Shown here: positions 11,996 through 23,627 of the stretch, piece after piece
How positions within the stretch are numbered: position 1 is the stretch's first letter
Layout: each line of letters begins with the position of its first letter
Notes under the pieces: generated by a model
What the model saw: only the letters and a program-made list of their open reading frames with translations
Told to the model about the DNA's origin: nothing
Databases searched by the model: none
Made by a program: the position numbers and the translations under genes
Assembly (NCBI GenBank): GCA_963854735.1
Contig: OY978105.1
Coordinates: 868,001 to 932,000, forward strand
Direction of reading: 5' to 3'
Origin: Marvania coccoides
Taxonomy: Eukaryota > Chlorophyta > Trebouxiophyceae > Chlorellales > Chlorellaceae
Length of the DNA stretch: 64,000 nt

Positions 11996-13487
11996 ATGAA
12001 AATCAAGACCATCAACAGGTCTGAGGAGGCGTTCACAAGGGAGCGGGCGCAGGACGTGCAGAAGGTGCACCGCAACCTCGACCCGGCGCTGCACCCCTTT
12101 GAGAAGGCAGTAGAGTACACCCGCGCCCTCGCAGCAGGTCAGTTTCCAGCTCTCCATTCTAGCAATCTCACCTGCCGCCTGTGCCAACACCAAAACGCCT
12201 TTAAACATCGCGTTTCCTACTCGATTCGCCTCTAAAAATGCGCACCGCCACTTAAATTAAATGCCTCTTCTGTATTCAGTCAAACTGGATCGGGTGTTTG
12301 CCAAGCCTTTCGTGGCTTCTCTGCCCCACGATGACGGCATTACCTGTCTGGCCCGCAACCCCCGCCGCCTCAACTCGCTGCTGTCTGGCGCCGCCGACGG
12401 CGGGGTGCGGCTGTGGGACGTGCCCGCCCGGCGCTGTCTGCGCCGCATGGTGGGCCACACAGGCGCCGTGAGAGGCATCTCTGTAACCCCCGACGGAGAA
12501 GCCGCTGTGACCGCCTCCATCGACTGCACGGTCAAGCTGTGGAAGGTGCCGTTCGCGCCGTTCGACGGGGGCCCCGTGGTGGAAGATTCCCACCCTGTGC
12601 TGGAATTTTCTGGATCAAATGCGTTTCTAGGCGTTGACCATCATTGGGACCGCCCCCAATTCGTCACAGCGGGCGCAGCGGTGCACCTCTGGGACCACGA
12701 GCGCGCGGAGCCGGTGTCCACCTTTTCGTGGGGGTCAGACACGGTGACGTCCGCGCGGTTCAACCCTGCCGAGCCCGATCTTTTCGCCACCACCGGCAGC
12801 GATCGCAGCATAGCCCTGTATGACCTGCGGGCGTCCACCCCCGTGCGTAAACTGGTTATGCAGACCAAAGCCAATGCCATCGCGTGGAACCCAATGGAGC
12901 CGCTCAACTTCACGGCAGCTTCTGAAGATTCGTGCCTGTATACCTATGACATGCGAAAAATGGGGTCAGCGTCCTGCGTGCACCGCGACTTTGTGTCTGC
13001 CGTGATGGACGTTGACTACTCCCCCACGGGAAGGGAGTTTGTGGCGGGAAGCTATGACCGTTCGATGCGAATTTTCTCGTTCAACGGGGGGCACAGCCGC
13101 GAGATTTATCACACCAAGCGCATGCAGCGCGTGTTTGCGGCGCGGTTCTCAGGGGACGGGAGCTACGTGTTTTCGGGGTCGGACGACATGAACGTGAGGG
13201 TTTGGAAGGCCAACGCCAGCGAGCAAACAGGGGTTCTGTTGCCGAGGGAGCGGCAGAAGCAGCAGTACAACAAGGCGTTGATAGAGCGGCACAAGCACCT
13301 GCCGGAGGTGAAGCGCATTGCGCGGCACCGCAACCTGCCGGTGCCGCTGCAGAAGGCGGCGAAGCTGCGGCGGACGATGGAGGACTCGGAGCGGCGGAGG
13401 ACGAAGAACAAAATTGCGCACTCTGCGCCGGGCAGCGTCAAAGTCAAGTCTGTGCGGCAGAAAAAGATCGTGGCAGAGCTGGAGTAG
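11996..13487 (+). CDS. DCAF13: DCAF13/Sof1 WD40 protein of the small-subunit processome
   Basis: Two exons, 11996-12137 and 12280-13487; 449 aa. Sof1/DCAF13 is a nucleolar WD40 propeller protein bound to U3 snoRNP and needed for 18S rRNA processing; in animals it also serves as a CUL4 substrate receptor. The start MKIKTINRSEEAFTRER and HRNLDPALHPFEKAVEYTRAL are typical. WD repeats follow (SGAADGGVRLWD, VTASIDCTVKLWK, SYDRSMRIFSF, FSGSDDMNVRVWK). The C-terminal Sof1 domain (LLPRERQKQQYNKALIERHK, then basic residues) is complete. Length is normal for the family (about 445 aa). Confidence 0.95.
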
Positions 13488-14186
13488 TGCTAGGATTTGT
13501 TTGTTTAGTTTTTTAGGTAGTTAGTTACTTTCGTTGATTTTTTTCTTTGTTTGCTGCCCCTGTACCCCCCCCCCCTTTCATTCCTTGAACCAAATTTGCT
13601 TTACGTACGTTCACTTAATGGATCACCTCATGATGTGGTAAATTACTCTCAAATCTCTTGTAAAATTAATCAATAAAACGACGATAGCGGTGGGCACTTC
13701 AGGTAGGGGCACTTTAAAGAATCGCCAGAAAAGATATGGGAAAAAAAAACATAGAAACTGATAATAACGCACTCAAAGGTATTACTAACTGTTTACTAAA
13801 GCTGCATGCAAAGGAAAGAAAGGTGAAAACAACCGCAAAACAGCTTGTTCAAACTTCAACTTTTCAAAGCTAAAAAAGAGAGGGTGGGAGAGCAACTTGC
13901 TTGAAGCTCTGTTTGCACTAAATCAATCACAGTTGAAGGTAGGTAGGTTAAAGAAAAGAAAAAATTATCACTTTCCGGTAAGAGTAGGTCTCACATGCTG
14001 GTAAACAGAACAGCCTTCCACAACAGCCAGCCAACGTCGAGGGAACCAGCCCTAAAGCTCGCTTCAAGATAAATATTGAAAAGTGGAGGAAATGCCGCTG
14101 AACGTGACGACGGACTGTTAAAAAGCTTGATACCGATACTATCACGTAGAAAAGATGGGAGCAGGAAACGCGGAATAGAGGCCTTT
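13488..14186. other. Convergent 3' spacer
   Basis: AT-rich, with A- and T-runs and a C-run near 13565. It carries the 3' UTRs of the two convergent genes. No gene is seen. Confidence 0.6.
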
Positions 14187-15110
14187 TTATGCCCGGCGGG
14201 CGCTGAGGCGGGAAGTGACCGACTTTTCCCTTGCGCTGGTCAAGCCGTCGGCCTGAATGCGGGGGGACCCGGTGTTCTCGGAGCCGGAGTCCCACTCGCT
14301 GCTGGCGGAGGCAGCGGCGGCGGCACTGCGGGGTGACAGCGACATGCGCTTCTTCAGGTCCTTGAACTTGCTCTTGAAGCGAGAGAGGGAGCTCTTGCCC
14401 ATAGAGCCCCGCGGGGTGGGCCCGGAGGAGTTGTCGGTGCGGGAGGTCAGCAGCGCGCCGGTGTCGTCCACCTCGCTCCGGGTGGTGTCCAGCAGGCCGG
14501 CGGCGAACACGGGGGGCTTGAAAGCCATCGCCTTGGGGGCGGGCACGGGCTCTGCCGCCTCGACCGCCGCAGCGGGCTTGGGGGTGGCGGCAACGACCTC
14601 TTCGACCTCTTCGACGACCTCGATGGCGGCGGGGGCCTCCTCGATTGTGGTCTCCTCGATGGCCTCATCGACAGCAGCGGGGAGGGCGGCGTCCTCAGTG
14701 ACCGCCTCGGTGTCTTCCTTGATGAGAGACTCGGAGATGGGGGCGACCTCGACGGGGGTGGCTTCGACGGCGGGCTCCTCCTCCTCGATGGGGGTCTCAG
14801 CCTGGGAGGGGGCCTCGGTTGTCATCAACGGGGTGGGGGGCATGACGACGCTGTCCATGAGGGGCGCGGGCTCCGCCACGGCAGAGACAAGCTCCACTGC
14901 TTCGATGGGGAGGATCACGGCCTCGGGCGCGGCGGCCACCTCCTCCTCGACGGGAATGTCACTTTCGATTGTGGCGACAGAAACCAGGTCCTCCGCTGCG
15001 GGGGCGAGCGCCTCCTCCAGCTTGTTGTCCTGGATCTTATGGCCAATACGGGACTTGACAATTGCGAATCCCACGGCCACGCCGACGGCTGCCAGGCGAA
15101 TGACAAACAT
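14187..15110 (-). CDS. Membrane-anchored Glu/Ala/Val-rich protein, function unknown
   Basis: Single exon, 307 aa from the ATG at 15110. A hydrophobic N-terminal segment (about residues 2-19, FVIRLAAVGVAVGFAIV) is followed by Lys/Arg, which suggests a signal anchor with the body in the cytosol or stroma. Residues ~35-205 are very rich in Glu, Ala, Val and Pro, with irregular VEEE/APEAV-like repeats, and are probably disordered. The C-terminal 110 residues switch to basic and Ser-rich (SRFKSKFKDLKKRMSLSPRS), with SP sites that could be phosphorylated. The + strand of the same segment is also open for about 300 codons, but only the minus frame has an ATG start with a sensible leader. I do not recognise a family. 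Confidence 0.55.
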   Translation of the reverse strand: MFVIRLAAVGVAVGFAIVKSRIGHKIQDNKLEEALAPAAEDLVSVATIESDIPVEEEVAAAPEAVILPIEAVELVSAVAEPAPLMDSVVMPPTPLMTTEAPSQAETPIEEEEPAVEATPVEVAPISESLIKEDTEAVTEDAALPAAVDEAIEETTIEEAPAAIEVVEEVEEVVAATPKPAAAVEAAEPVPAPKAMAFKPPVFAAGLLDTTRSEVDDTGALLTSRTDNSSGPTPRGSMGKSSLSRFKSKFKDLKKRMSLSPRSAAAAASASSEWDSGSENTGSPRIQADGLTSAREKSVTSRLSARRA

Positions 15111-15584
15111 GTTATGTTTGTTTGCGAAGGGAAGGTTGATTAACGCAAGCTGGTGCACGGTTAATGGTGCAGCAGTATAAATAGGTGATTGTTTGGCAGA
15201 TAAATTACCGGCGCACGCAATAATCGCTGATTTTCAATTACAAATTTGAAATTGAACATTTTTGAAATTGATTTGAACAAACTGGCATGAAATGCGTGAA
15301 ATGAGGTTCGTTCTAGCTGTCTCGCCGTCAAGGCTGATACAACAGCCTGCAGGCTGTCCAAACTCTACTGCTGGCTATCGTTGGCTTTGCCACGAAACAG
15401 ACACCTCAGGTGTTCAGTTCACGTTTTTTTCTTCTTTCACATTGATCATCACGCGTTGTCAGACTTTTCTTGCTGGGAGACGCGCTTTGTCTACGGAAAA
15501 GCTGAATTGAGGCACATGTGGGGCGTAGATGGTGCTGCCCATTTCCAGCGGTTACAAGATGCTGCTTTCCGTCAATACTATCTC

Positions 15585-17472
15585 TTTCCTTTTTCCATAC
15601 AGTCCAGCTCCGATGAGTACAAACGCCGTCACACATGAATCTTACACAGACCGCCAAAACAGCAAGTTTTGCACCATGCCAACCAAGAAATGCCCCTATA
15701 TCGTTGTCAGCGCCGTGGTTATCTTTCCAGCAGTTGACAAATATTCTGTGATTCGTATGCTTCTCAGCATAAATTGGCAGCTTCTCGGCAATTTTGGGCT
15801 GCTTCGCGACCTTTACGAAGCTGGTCCTGTAGGAAGGCAGCTGTAGTCTCGTTGTGCGCTCCTACACTTCGTACTCCCCCCAGTTTAGAGAATTTCTCTT
15901 CATTCCTCCCCCGCTCCACATCACATCAATCAATTTATTTATTATTTGTTTAATACTTCTTGCTGGTCGTCAACGTTCAGTGCCTCTCCACACCACAATG
16001 CGTGCTGCTGCTATCATCATCCTGGCATTCGGCCTCCTGGCCACCGGTGAGTTGGTCTTGCTCTTTTGTTTGCTCAGGTCTTCACCTTGCTTCTCGCCGG
16101 CGTGTCTGTGTTGGCAGCAGCTAGTACTCGCCCTGCGTACATCACCCTTTGCCCCTTTGTATCAATCACTTCAAGCAAGCTTACGCCGCTTCCTTCCCTT
16201 TCTCTTCCACTGCAGCCAACGCTGCCCGTCAGCTCAAACAGGCCCCTGGCACCGTCAAGTGCTTGTCTACGCCCTCCACGGGAGTCGTGAATGCCCTCGG
16301 TGTTACCACCGTGCCTGGATCCGCGTGGACTGGATCCCTCGACACCTTCATCTTCTACCCGCGCCCCTACCAGCCCAAGTCTGAGACCGGAGCGCCCTAC
16401 GCAGGCCTCAACATCTCCACCTGGGTGAGTACTGTATATATATTTACGTTCTAGCGCATTTGTTGTTACTTTTTTTCTTACTTTTAACATCTTATTTGTT
16501 GCACTTCACTGTACTAACACACGTGTGGTTTTTTCACGTAATGTAGGACTTCACCATCGAGTATGGCGTGAGCTCCAAGGCCATCTACCACGTCAACGGA
16601 AACGAGGTCAACGTCAAGGGCAAGAACATCCGCGACCGCTACGACCTCGGGCTATTGAACGCCGCCGCGACTGCCGCCGCTCGCGCCGCTCTGCCCGCCA
16701 CCGCCCTGCCCTGGACCGTCGAAGTGTACGATGGAGGCCTCCGCCGCGACTCCGTCGCGGGCTACCGCCCTGGACTCGCCCCCATGCCCTTGCGCAGCGG
16801 AGTCTCCAAGTTCCCCTCTCCTCTTCCCGGCCCGGTCTTTGCCTGCCCCATCAACACTGTGCGCTCCACCACCGTGAAGTACGTGTGCGGCTACGGCGGC
16901 GTTGACGCTCTGGGCCACCCCCGTGACATTGTGGACATCGTGGAGGTCACTCCCTGCAAGTTCACCATGACCGTGCTCACCCCCCACGCATGCGGCTGCG
17001 ACAGCCCCCTGTGCGACCCCACCGGCGTGCCCCAGTGCGCCTCTCCTCCCCCTCCCGCAGCCGTCTAAATGGAGCCCGCCACAACCAGCCGCCGCTGACG
17101 CTACCACTCGCTGCTGCTACTGCCACCGCTGGCAAAATAAAATCGTTATTTTTTAGAATACTTTGTTATTTTTCACGTTAATGCGAGCTTGGCTTCCATT
17201 TTTTTCGCTGGGGTTTTCTTTTTTATTCAATGCATCATTCTTTTAGTTACGCCGGCCCAACAGCTGCACCCCACCACCGCCGCCTTTTCTCTTCTTACTG
17301 TCAGTATAGAATATCAATAGTCTTTCAGCACAATGCTTCTGTTCTCTGCTGCTGCTTCTGCTTTTATTACTTGCTTTTCAGCCCCCTTTTTTGTTTTTCT
17401 TTCTTCTGTGGCGTCCACCGGCCGTGGACTGCTTGTTTATGTTACTGACTCTCGCCCTTGCGTTTATGACTT
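15585..17472 (+). repeat. Inverted duplication, arm A (about 1.9 kb)
   Basis: This segment matches the reverse complement of about 26,973-28,866 almost base for base, including introns, the promoter side and the 3' UTR of the MRH gene it carries. Similarity starts around the TTTCCATACAGTCCAGCTCC block and stops after GACTTGG at about 17,472. Differences are mostly single bases and short indels. Confidence 0.9.
15998..17068 (+). CDS. Secreted MRH-domain (OS-9/glucosidase II beta-like) protein, copy A
   Basis: Three exons, 15998-16046, 16216-16424, 16547-17068; 259 aa. The first exon encodes a signal peptide (MRAAAIIILAFGLLATANA). The C-terminal half looks like a mannose-6-phosphate-receptor homology domain: RSTTVKYVCG, then DIVDIVEVTPCKF and TMTVLTPHACG. 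This matches the RSTTV..CG / E-P-x-x-C-x-Y / V.TP..C signature of glucosidase II beta and OS-9. The Arg and Glu expected to touch mannose are present, but the Tyr two residues after the Cys is Phe. It then ends in a Cys/Pro-rich tail (CGCDSPLCD...ASPPPPAAV). No transmembrane helix and no KDEL-type signal are seen. Likely role: lectin-like secretory or extracellular protein. The MRH assignment rests on eye-matched motifs. Confidence 0.75.
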
Positions 17473-17930
17473 GGGTCAACCTGACTTGACCTCTTTGAAT
17501 TTTCGTTTATACTTCTATAGATGTAAGGACGCAGAACCACAGGGCCCGCTAGAGAGACAAAGAAGAGCAGCCAGTCAAGCGACTGCCAGTGGGCAAAGTC
17601 ACCCACCATTTGCGCCGCCACTCGTGGGTTCCCCAAGCTTTTGCCGCGGGTGCTCAACGAGAATAGTTAAAAAGTCAATGCAAGCCGATATTACGCTATA
17701 CGTTGTCAACCATTACGTGCACATATGTAATGCAATGCAGCGGAGGATAAACCCTCACATTATTATTATTGTTAATATTATGCAAAAAAGTATAATTCTT
17801 CATGCTTAAACGAAAACCACAAAATGCAAATGCAATTTAAATCGGCATCAGCTCATTTATCAGTCCAAAATCCATTAAATTCAATCAGAAATTCCCGCCT
17901 TGTCGGCAATTAATTTTCCTTTTCTTCTCC
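17473..17930. other. Spacer inside the inverted duplication, next to arm A
   Basis: AT-rich unique sequence between arm A and the 3' end of the OSCA/TMEM63 gene. It includes an ATT-rich stretch near 17,760. No gene is seen. Confidence 0.6.
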
Positions 17931-20900
17931 TCACAAAGTATAGCGAGGCGCGCCCCATCCCTGCCATGCCTTGCCCCATTCCAAATGCCACCCTTCAGCA
18001 CGGGGGCGCAGCGGCGGCGGCGTGTACAGCAGCGGGTTCAAGTGGTTTACCCTTGGGGCAGCTTCCAGGATGGCAACAGGCGTGCTCATGAATATTGCAT
18101 CATACCGCTCCCCCAAGTACCTGTAATATTTTAGGTAAATGGGAGAAATGCTCAGAAAAATGCAGAGAACAACTCAGTTAGGCTGGTGTTGCGTGCCCTT
18201 CAATTATTCACTCCGGGGTACGCTGGGCATAAGAAGAAAAAATCCCAAACGCATGCTGCCCACACGTGTGACGGAAACCCCCCACTATCCTTTATTTTAA
18301 TGGAATATCGCTGCACTCACTTGTTGAAGACGATGAGGAAGATTTCAACCACCAACAGCGACAGCACGCCCAGCAGGTACGCTTTCTTTACAAAAAATAT
18401 GGCCCCCGTGAACAGCACCATGATGGACAGGCAGGCCACGATGCGGTGGGCGGTGAAGCTCCACATTTGACCCCGGCCGCTGAAGGCCGCTTGAAACACG
18501 TACAGCTGCTGGTACCGCCACACCGGGAGCAATAGCGCAAAGTAGAGGAGCGTGAGCGGGAGGATGAAAGGGGACACCACGGCAAACCCGATTGCGGCGA
18601 TGTAGACGGCGAACATGCTAACGCCAATGTCGCGGGAGAAGCGGCAGTTGCGGAGGGGGGTCTCCAAAGCGACGTCCTGCGGGGTTTTGCCCTCTGTGGG
18701 GAGAGCGAGAAAGAGAAAAAAAAGTCAAGTGCGGAGGTAGAATCAGATTACAGCTCGAGGGTTGCCCAGGATTTGTTCGCGGGTGCTTTTCCGGAAGAGT
18801 TCAAATGTGACGTGAATGGAGGTAATTTTATTCATTTTAAAGGAAGGAAAAGTAGGGAGGGGAAAGAGGGCTTACTTGGAAAGATGTGCAGCCACTTTAA
18901 GATGTAGGCCAGCACGCAGGCGTGGGGCCAAAACAGCCTGAAAGTGCACATGGCCAGGGCCCGATAGCTGACGTAGTTGATGAAGAAATTCGACTGCAAG
19001 GCAAAAGAATCAATCGAATTAGACAGAGGCTGGCTAGCGTGTTCCAATAATGCCGGGCAAGCATCCAGTCGTTAGGAACAATTATAACTTTGAAGAACTG
19101 CCGCTGCGTAATTTTCTTTGAATGCAAATCTCTCACCGAGGCAGACAGAGAGTTTGCAATGAGGGGAATGATGTTCTTGGGGTCGTCAATGACGCTGCGC
19201 AGGCCGCTGAACACCGCGCCACCCAGGAGCGCACCAAAGAAGAAATTGAAAACGTTCCAGTAGAATAGCAGCGCCGCGATGCGTTTCTCCAGAGCAGACA
19301 GCGATAGATGGCGCGACTCCAGGTGCGCACAGGAGTAGATTACGATAGGCAGGATCACTGCCTGGAACACGCTCATCAGAATTGAAGGCAGCACCGCTGT
19401 GATCAAGTTTCGCAGCAGATTGGCCCAAAAATCATCAGTATCGCAGAACCAGGTGCCAGTGAGCGACCCCGTGCCGCCCTCCGGCCCCCCGCACAGCGCA
19501 GCCTCCAGCTGGGAGAAGCTCCCGGTGATGGCGCCAAAGGGGAACAGCATCACCAGTATGATGAAGAACAGCGCCACCAGAGAGCGTATCTGGCGGCCCC
19601 ACCACCCCCGCTGCAGCGCCGGCCAGTTGGCGTTCTCTGGATCAGGCCCTGCTACGAGATGCAAGCCCCGCCAATGCAAGGGATTGACGTTGAGCGCAGT
19701 CGCCATTGCAGCCGCCTTGGCGGTGCGAAACACCGCAAGAAAGGTGGGGCAGGGCGGGGCGGCGATGGCGGCCGCCCGGGCTGCCGCAGCAGCGCCTTGC
19801 AGCGCGCTCTCTTTCTCCCGCAGCGTCTGAACCCGCGCCGCAGATTTTTTCACCCTGCACTCGTGCCTGGGCTTGGCCCCTTCCGCAGCGGCAGCGGCTT
19901 GTTTTTCTGCGGTGCTCAGCGCGAGCTCGGCGCGCGCCAGCCTGGCTTGGCACCAATACAAAGCATGGAGCAGTTCATCAACTTTCTTTGTTTGAAAAAT
20001 CGGCACCACGCAGTCGAATTCGTCGCCAAACAGCCGCTGGAAGGTAGAAGCCACCGCCCGCATTCGTTTCGCGACGACCAGGCTCGCGTCATCTTTCTTC
20101 ACGAAAGGAAATGCGCGCCTTGCCTGCTGTGCTACGCCATCCATCGCTTGCCGCAGTTTCGTGGCAGTGCCGGTTTCCTCAGCGGCAGCGCTGCCTGTGG
20201 CTGTGGCACTGCCGCCCCTGCGGCGCTTGGACTTCAGGGAGCCGCCGCCGATGTTCCAGAACCAGTTAGCTCGGTCGGCCTCCTGCTGCTTCCGCCGCAG
20301 CGACTGCACGTTGGTGAACCGAACGTTGACGCCAAATACCTTGGCGGAACGAATCTCGAAGCGCCGAGGAGGCTCGTCGAGCACCTGCACCAATAAAATA
20401 AAACTCAAAAATAAAGTCAATTTCAAAAATATAGTCAATTTACGTCCTAAGAAAAATGCCTACTCAATATTTCTCTAATTTGTTGGTAGAAAAAAAATAA
20501 CAAAAAGAAAGGCCATTTATACTGCCAAATATCCATCACGTCATTCTTACCACCACCGTGTACTGCCCTGCATAGGGCGGGTTGTCAATAGCAAGAGAAG
20601 GCGGGTCAGGCGCGCGCACAGGCCATAGGCTAAGCTTGCGAGCAGCATCAGGGTCTTCGTTCTTCGCGTCCCGGGGGCTGGGCTGGCCGCTGAGGCTGCT
20701 GCCGCTGCCGGGCGATTTTTCGGCACTTGAATTATTCAGACTGACACCGCTGCCGCCTCCAGCCCCTACAACTTGCGGCAGCTCTCCAGCGGCCCCATCT
20801 GCACCGTGCCCAGATGAAATCGTGCCTTCATACCTCGCTACCGCCGCAGCAACAGCGCCAGTCTCGGTTGCGGAAAATGCTAGGTTTGGGACATCGCAAA

Positions 20901-22095
20901 TTTCGCTGTCTGGCACTGATACCTTGCTGGGGTCTTCTCCAAGGTCTTCATCTCGGTCTTTGCCTTCGCCTGGGAGCGTTCCAGGCGGACTTCCATCGTC
21001 GGAGCGAGCTTCATTATCAGCATCGGCGTCGGCGGGGGGCTGGTCTGCTGCGGTGCCTATTCTGGCGGCAGAAACTAGCTGCTGCAGAGCGATGTGCTCC
21101 TCGTAGTAGATGAGCAGCAGGTAGCAGGCGTACATTACGAAAACCACCATGAACACGAAGTGAATCCTACAATTAACAGGGAGAAAAAGTAGGTTACCAA
21201 CAGGTTTAAACGGTTTAAAAATGTTCTAAAAAACTAACCAGAGGAGTTGGGAGCCTGGGGGGATGTTTGAAACTGTCATTTTTATGAAAACATTGGTGAG
21301 GTTGCTGCTGGAGGCGCTGCTGCCTTCCACGGCCTCTAAATAACCACCAGTGTAATTGACAGGCAGCACTGCGCAAGGAAATATATTGAATTTGGGTTAT
21401 GCGGTGGCAAATATATGTAGTAAATGTTTCGGTGCTTCCATGCAAAAAGAAAGGAAGAAAAACAGGTAGACAGGGACTCACAGACGCCGATTCCAATAAT
21501 TGTGAAGGGCAAAAAGAGGGCCACGCCGTAGGAAATGATGCGAATGGACACCAGCGCGTCAAACCCTGCTGACGCCAGGTACTCTCGGTCGGAAACATTC
21601 GTGAGCGCAGTAATCCAAGACCTGTATGGCTCAAAAATAAAGGAGTAAATAAAAAGGAGCGGAAATTTTACCATCAAGCACCCACCGCAGCGGAATTTCA
21701 AAGGCATTTTCAGTGGCGGACGTGTATTCGGGAGTAAATACTGGCAAGAAAAGTGCGTACCACAGTCGTTGATGGCCCGCAACGCTGAGCTTTGGCGGTC
21801 GCCGCCGTACGCCAGGCACAAATTCTCTGGCGTGGTACACTCCGAAGGCGCCACGCCACAGCCAGAAGCCGATGATGCAGAGAAGGCCGATGCAGGTGTT
21901 GAAGACGAGACCGGTGATCAGGTTATCGCCAGAGACTGCACAGAATGAGATATGGCGGGGGGGGGGGGGGGGGGGGGGGTATATCAGCGGGGGTTTGTAT
22001 ATCTTGTGCAGAGAGCAGTTAGACCGCCCAGAACGTGTTAGCGTACCATTATTGTCGTAACACGTGTACCCAGTGCAGTTCGACGGCGTGCTCAT
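17931..22095 (-). CDS. OSCA/TMEM63 (CSC1-like) mechanosensitive cation channel
   Basis: Nine exons: 22095-22047, 21935-21761, 21621-21482, 21368-21239, 21166-20551, 20384-19137, 18993-18876, 18693-18321, 18120-17931; every phase joins, giving 1012 aa. The family forms osmo- and mechano-gated channels. Visible landmarks are a first helix (LITGLVFNTCIGLLCIIGFW); YLASAGFDALVSIRIISYG; LPVNYTGG; SNIPPGSQLLWIHFVFMVV; AGQYTVVV; HWRGLHLVAGPDPENANWPAL; the pore-side 7TM region with ITAVLPSILMSVFQAVILP; SSNFFINYVSYRAL; and SPFILPLTLLYFALLLPVWRYQQLYV. A Gly/Asp/Ser-rich insert of ~150 residues sits in the first cytosolic loop and makes the protein long for the family. The intron after codon 16 holds a 23-G run. 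Confidence 0.93.
21957..21979 (+). repeat. Poly-G tract (23 G) in OSCA intron 1
   Basis: An unbroken run of 23 G on the + strand, that is, poly-C in the transcript of the minus-strand gene. It lies in the first intron between exons ending at 22047 and starting at 21935, about 20-45 bases upstream of the splice acceptor. Read length may be unreliable. Confidence 0.9.
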
Positions 22096-22450
22096 TTTTT
22101 TAATATGATTCTGGATCTATGAATTAAATTTAATTCAAGTTCGGGAGTTCGGGGCCCGCCATCGACCCATTAATTTAAAAAATATGACAGTTTCTTTATA
22201 AATAAATAAAAGAAAATGTATAACACGGCGAAACGCGAAAATAATACAGCTGAAGTCTCTCCTCCTCAGTTGACTCGCTCGTCACACAAAATACCCTCTT
22301 CACGAATCTTTTACACTGCGAAATATATCACGATGACACCAAATCAATAAAATCCGCCGCACGCCTCCTCCCTCCTTCACAACTTCCATTCCTGCCGGAA
22401 CACCGCTGAGCTGCCGAAAAATCTCCTCCTACCTCCAAGAGGTCATTCTT
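22096..22450. other. Spacer OSCA / PTGES2-like
   Basis: Between the start of the channel gene and the stop of the PTGES2-like gene, both on the minus strand. It is AT-rich and should hold the channel promoter. No gene is seen. Confidence 0.55.
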
Positions 22451-23627
22451 TCACGCCTCTCCAATCCTGGAAGACTCTCCCACGGCCTTGATCATGCGTT
22501 CATACCACCCTCCGATCTCCGTCTTGTGCTGCAGGTCCATGAACGTGTCAGTGCCAACCACCGCTCTCATCACCCCAAACACCGCCAAATCGGCCAAATT
22601 GGGGGTAGAGCCACCCAGATACGGGCGATCCCCCACCGCTGCTACCCACTCCTCTGCGCACTCATACAGCGCCTCCCTCACGTCCCCCTGAACGCCATAT
22701 TTTTTCCTCAACTTGCCGCTGATCCCCCACATCATGGTAGCTCCCACCAGCCGCGCCGCCTGCCGGTTGACCCACCCGAAGTTTCCGTGCTCAGAGATGT
22801 AGTCAAAGGTCTGGAAAGACTCTGAGGCGGTGCGGTAGATGTTAACGGTGATGACCCGGACTAAGCGCTCGTCAACCCACCGACGCCACTTCTCCTCCTC
22901 TGCCGACACCGCAGCACCGCTCGATGCGGCCCCTGCGCTGCCGCTGCTCTTCCTCCTCCCAAACCACGAAGAAGAAGCGGAACTTGGAGGTTTCGAGGAA
23001 TTTCCGTAGAAAAATTCTGCTGCGAGGCGGCTGATGATGAGGGAGCTGTCATTGATCTGCTCCTTGTCGTCCAGCACCACCACCGGCACCTTTTTGTACT
23101 GGCTCCACTTCAATTCGGCCTTTGTTAGAGGGTTCACCTCCACCACTCGATATGGCAGATTGTGGTAGTCTAGATAGGCCTTAACTTTGCAGCAAAAGGG
23201 GCACACTTCGTACTGGTACACCACGATACTCTTTGGGAGGTGGCCGGTGGGCGAGGGGATGGTGTAACGGTCCTCAGGGGGAGCGGTCGACGCTGGTTTA
23301 GACGCCGAAGCGGGGGACTCAGCCCGGGCAGGTTGGCTGGAGGTGAAAGAGTAGGCGAGCAAGGAGGCGCCTGCTGTGACTGTTGCGGTGCCGAAGAGCC
23401 GGGAAGGCGCGCCCCACGCTGCCGCTGCTGCTGGTGTTGCTGTGGTTTGGGCGGCTGCCCTGCGAGAGAAGAGAGAGGGACATGGGGGTGGGGGTGAGAT
23501 GCCATTGGTGGGCAGCTGTGGTGATAAGTCGCAATTACCTGGTTCCAAACTTGGCCAGGCCGGCGGCAGCGGTGCTGCTCGCTGCAGCAGCCCGCATTCG
23601 CATGACTAAATAACTTGCAGCCCTCAT
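22451..23627 (-). CDS. Prostaglandin E synthase 2-like glutaredoxin/GST protein
   Basis: Two exons, 23627-23539 and 23459-22451; 365 aa. The protein has an Ala/Arg-rich leader with no acidic residues, a hydrophobic segment near residues 50-65 (ATVTAGASLLAYSF), and a thioredoxin-fold domain with YEVCPFCCKVKAYLDYHNLP, carrying the CPFC of mPGES-2. YRVVEVNPLTKAELKWS, KKVPVVVLDD and INDSSLIISRL follow. The GST C-terminal helices include EEKWRRWVDERLV, NIYRTASESFQTFDYI and GGSTPNLADLAVFGVMR. In animals the homologue binds heme and glutathione; in algae and plants the substrate is unknown, so read this as family membership rather than prostaglandin synthesis. It is divergent from the PKG gene. Confidence 0.9.

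Noticed and set aside
14257..15180. 307-codon Ser/Ala/Thr-rich frame on the + strand
   Set aside because: Antisense shadow of the Glu-rich gene; the minus frame has an ATG and membrane anchor, the plus frame has no sensible start.
15585..17472. Inverted arms as terminal repeats of a transposon
   Set aside because: The arms carry a cellular-type spliced gene and the core holds unrelated housekeeping genes with no transposase or target-site duplication.
21624..21760. In-frame continuation through OSCA intron 2 (YALFLPVFTPEYTSAT...)
   Set aside because: The GTACGC donor at W and the acceptor before SWITALT restore the conserved family alignment, so this is intron.
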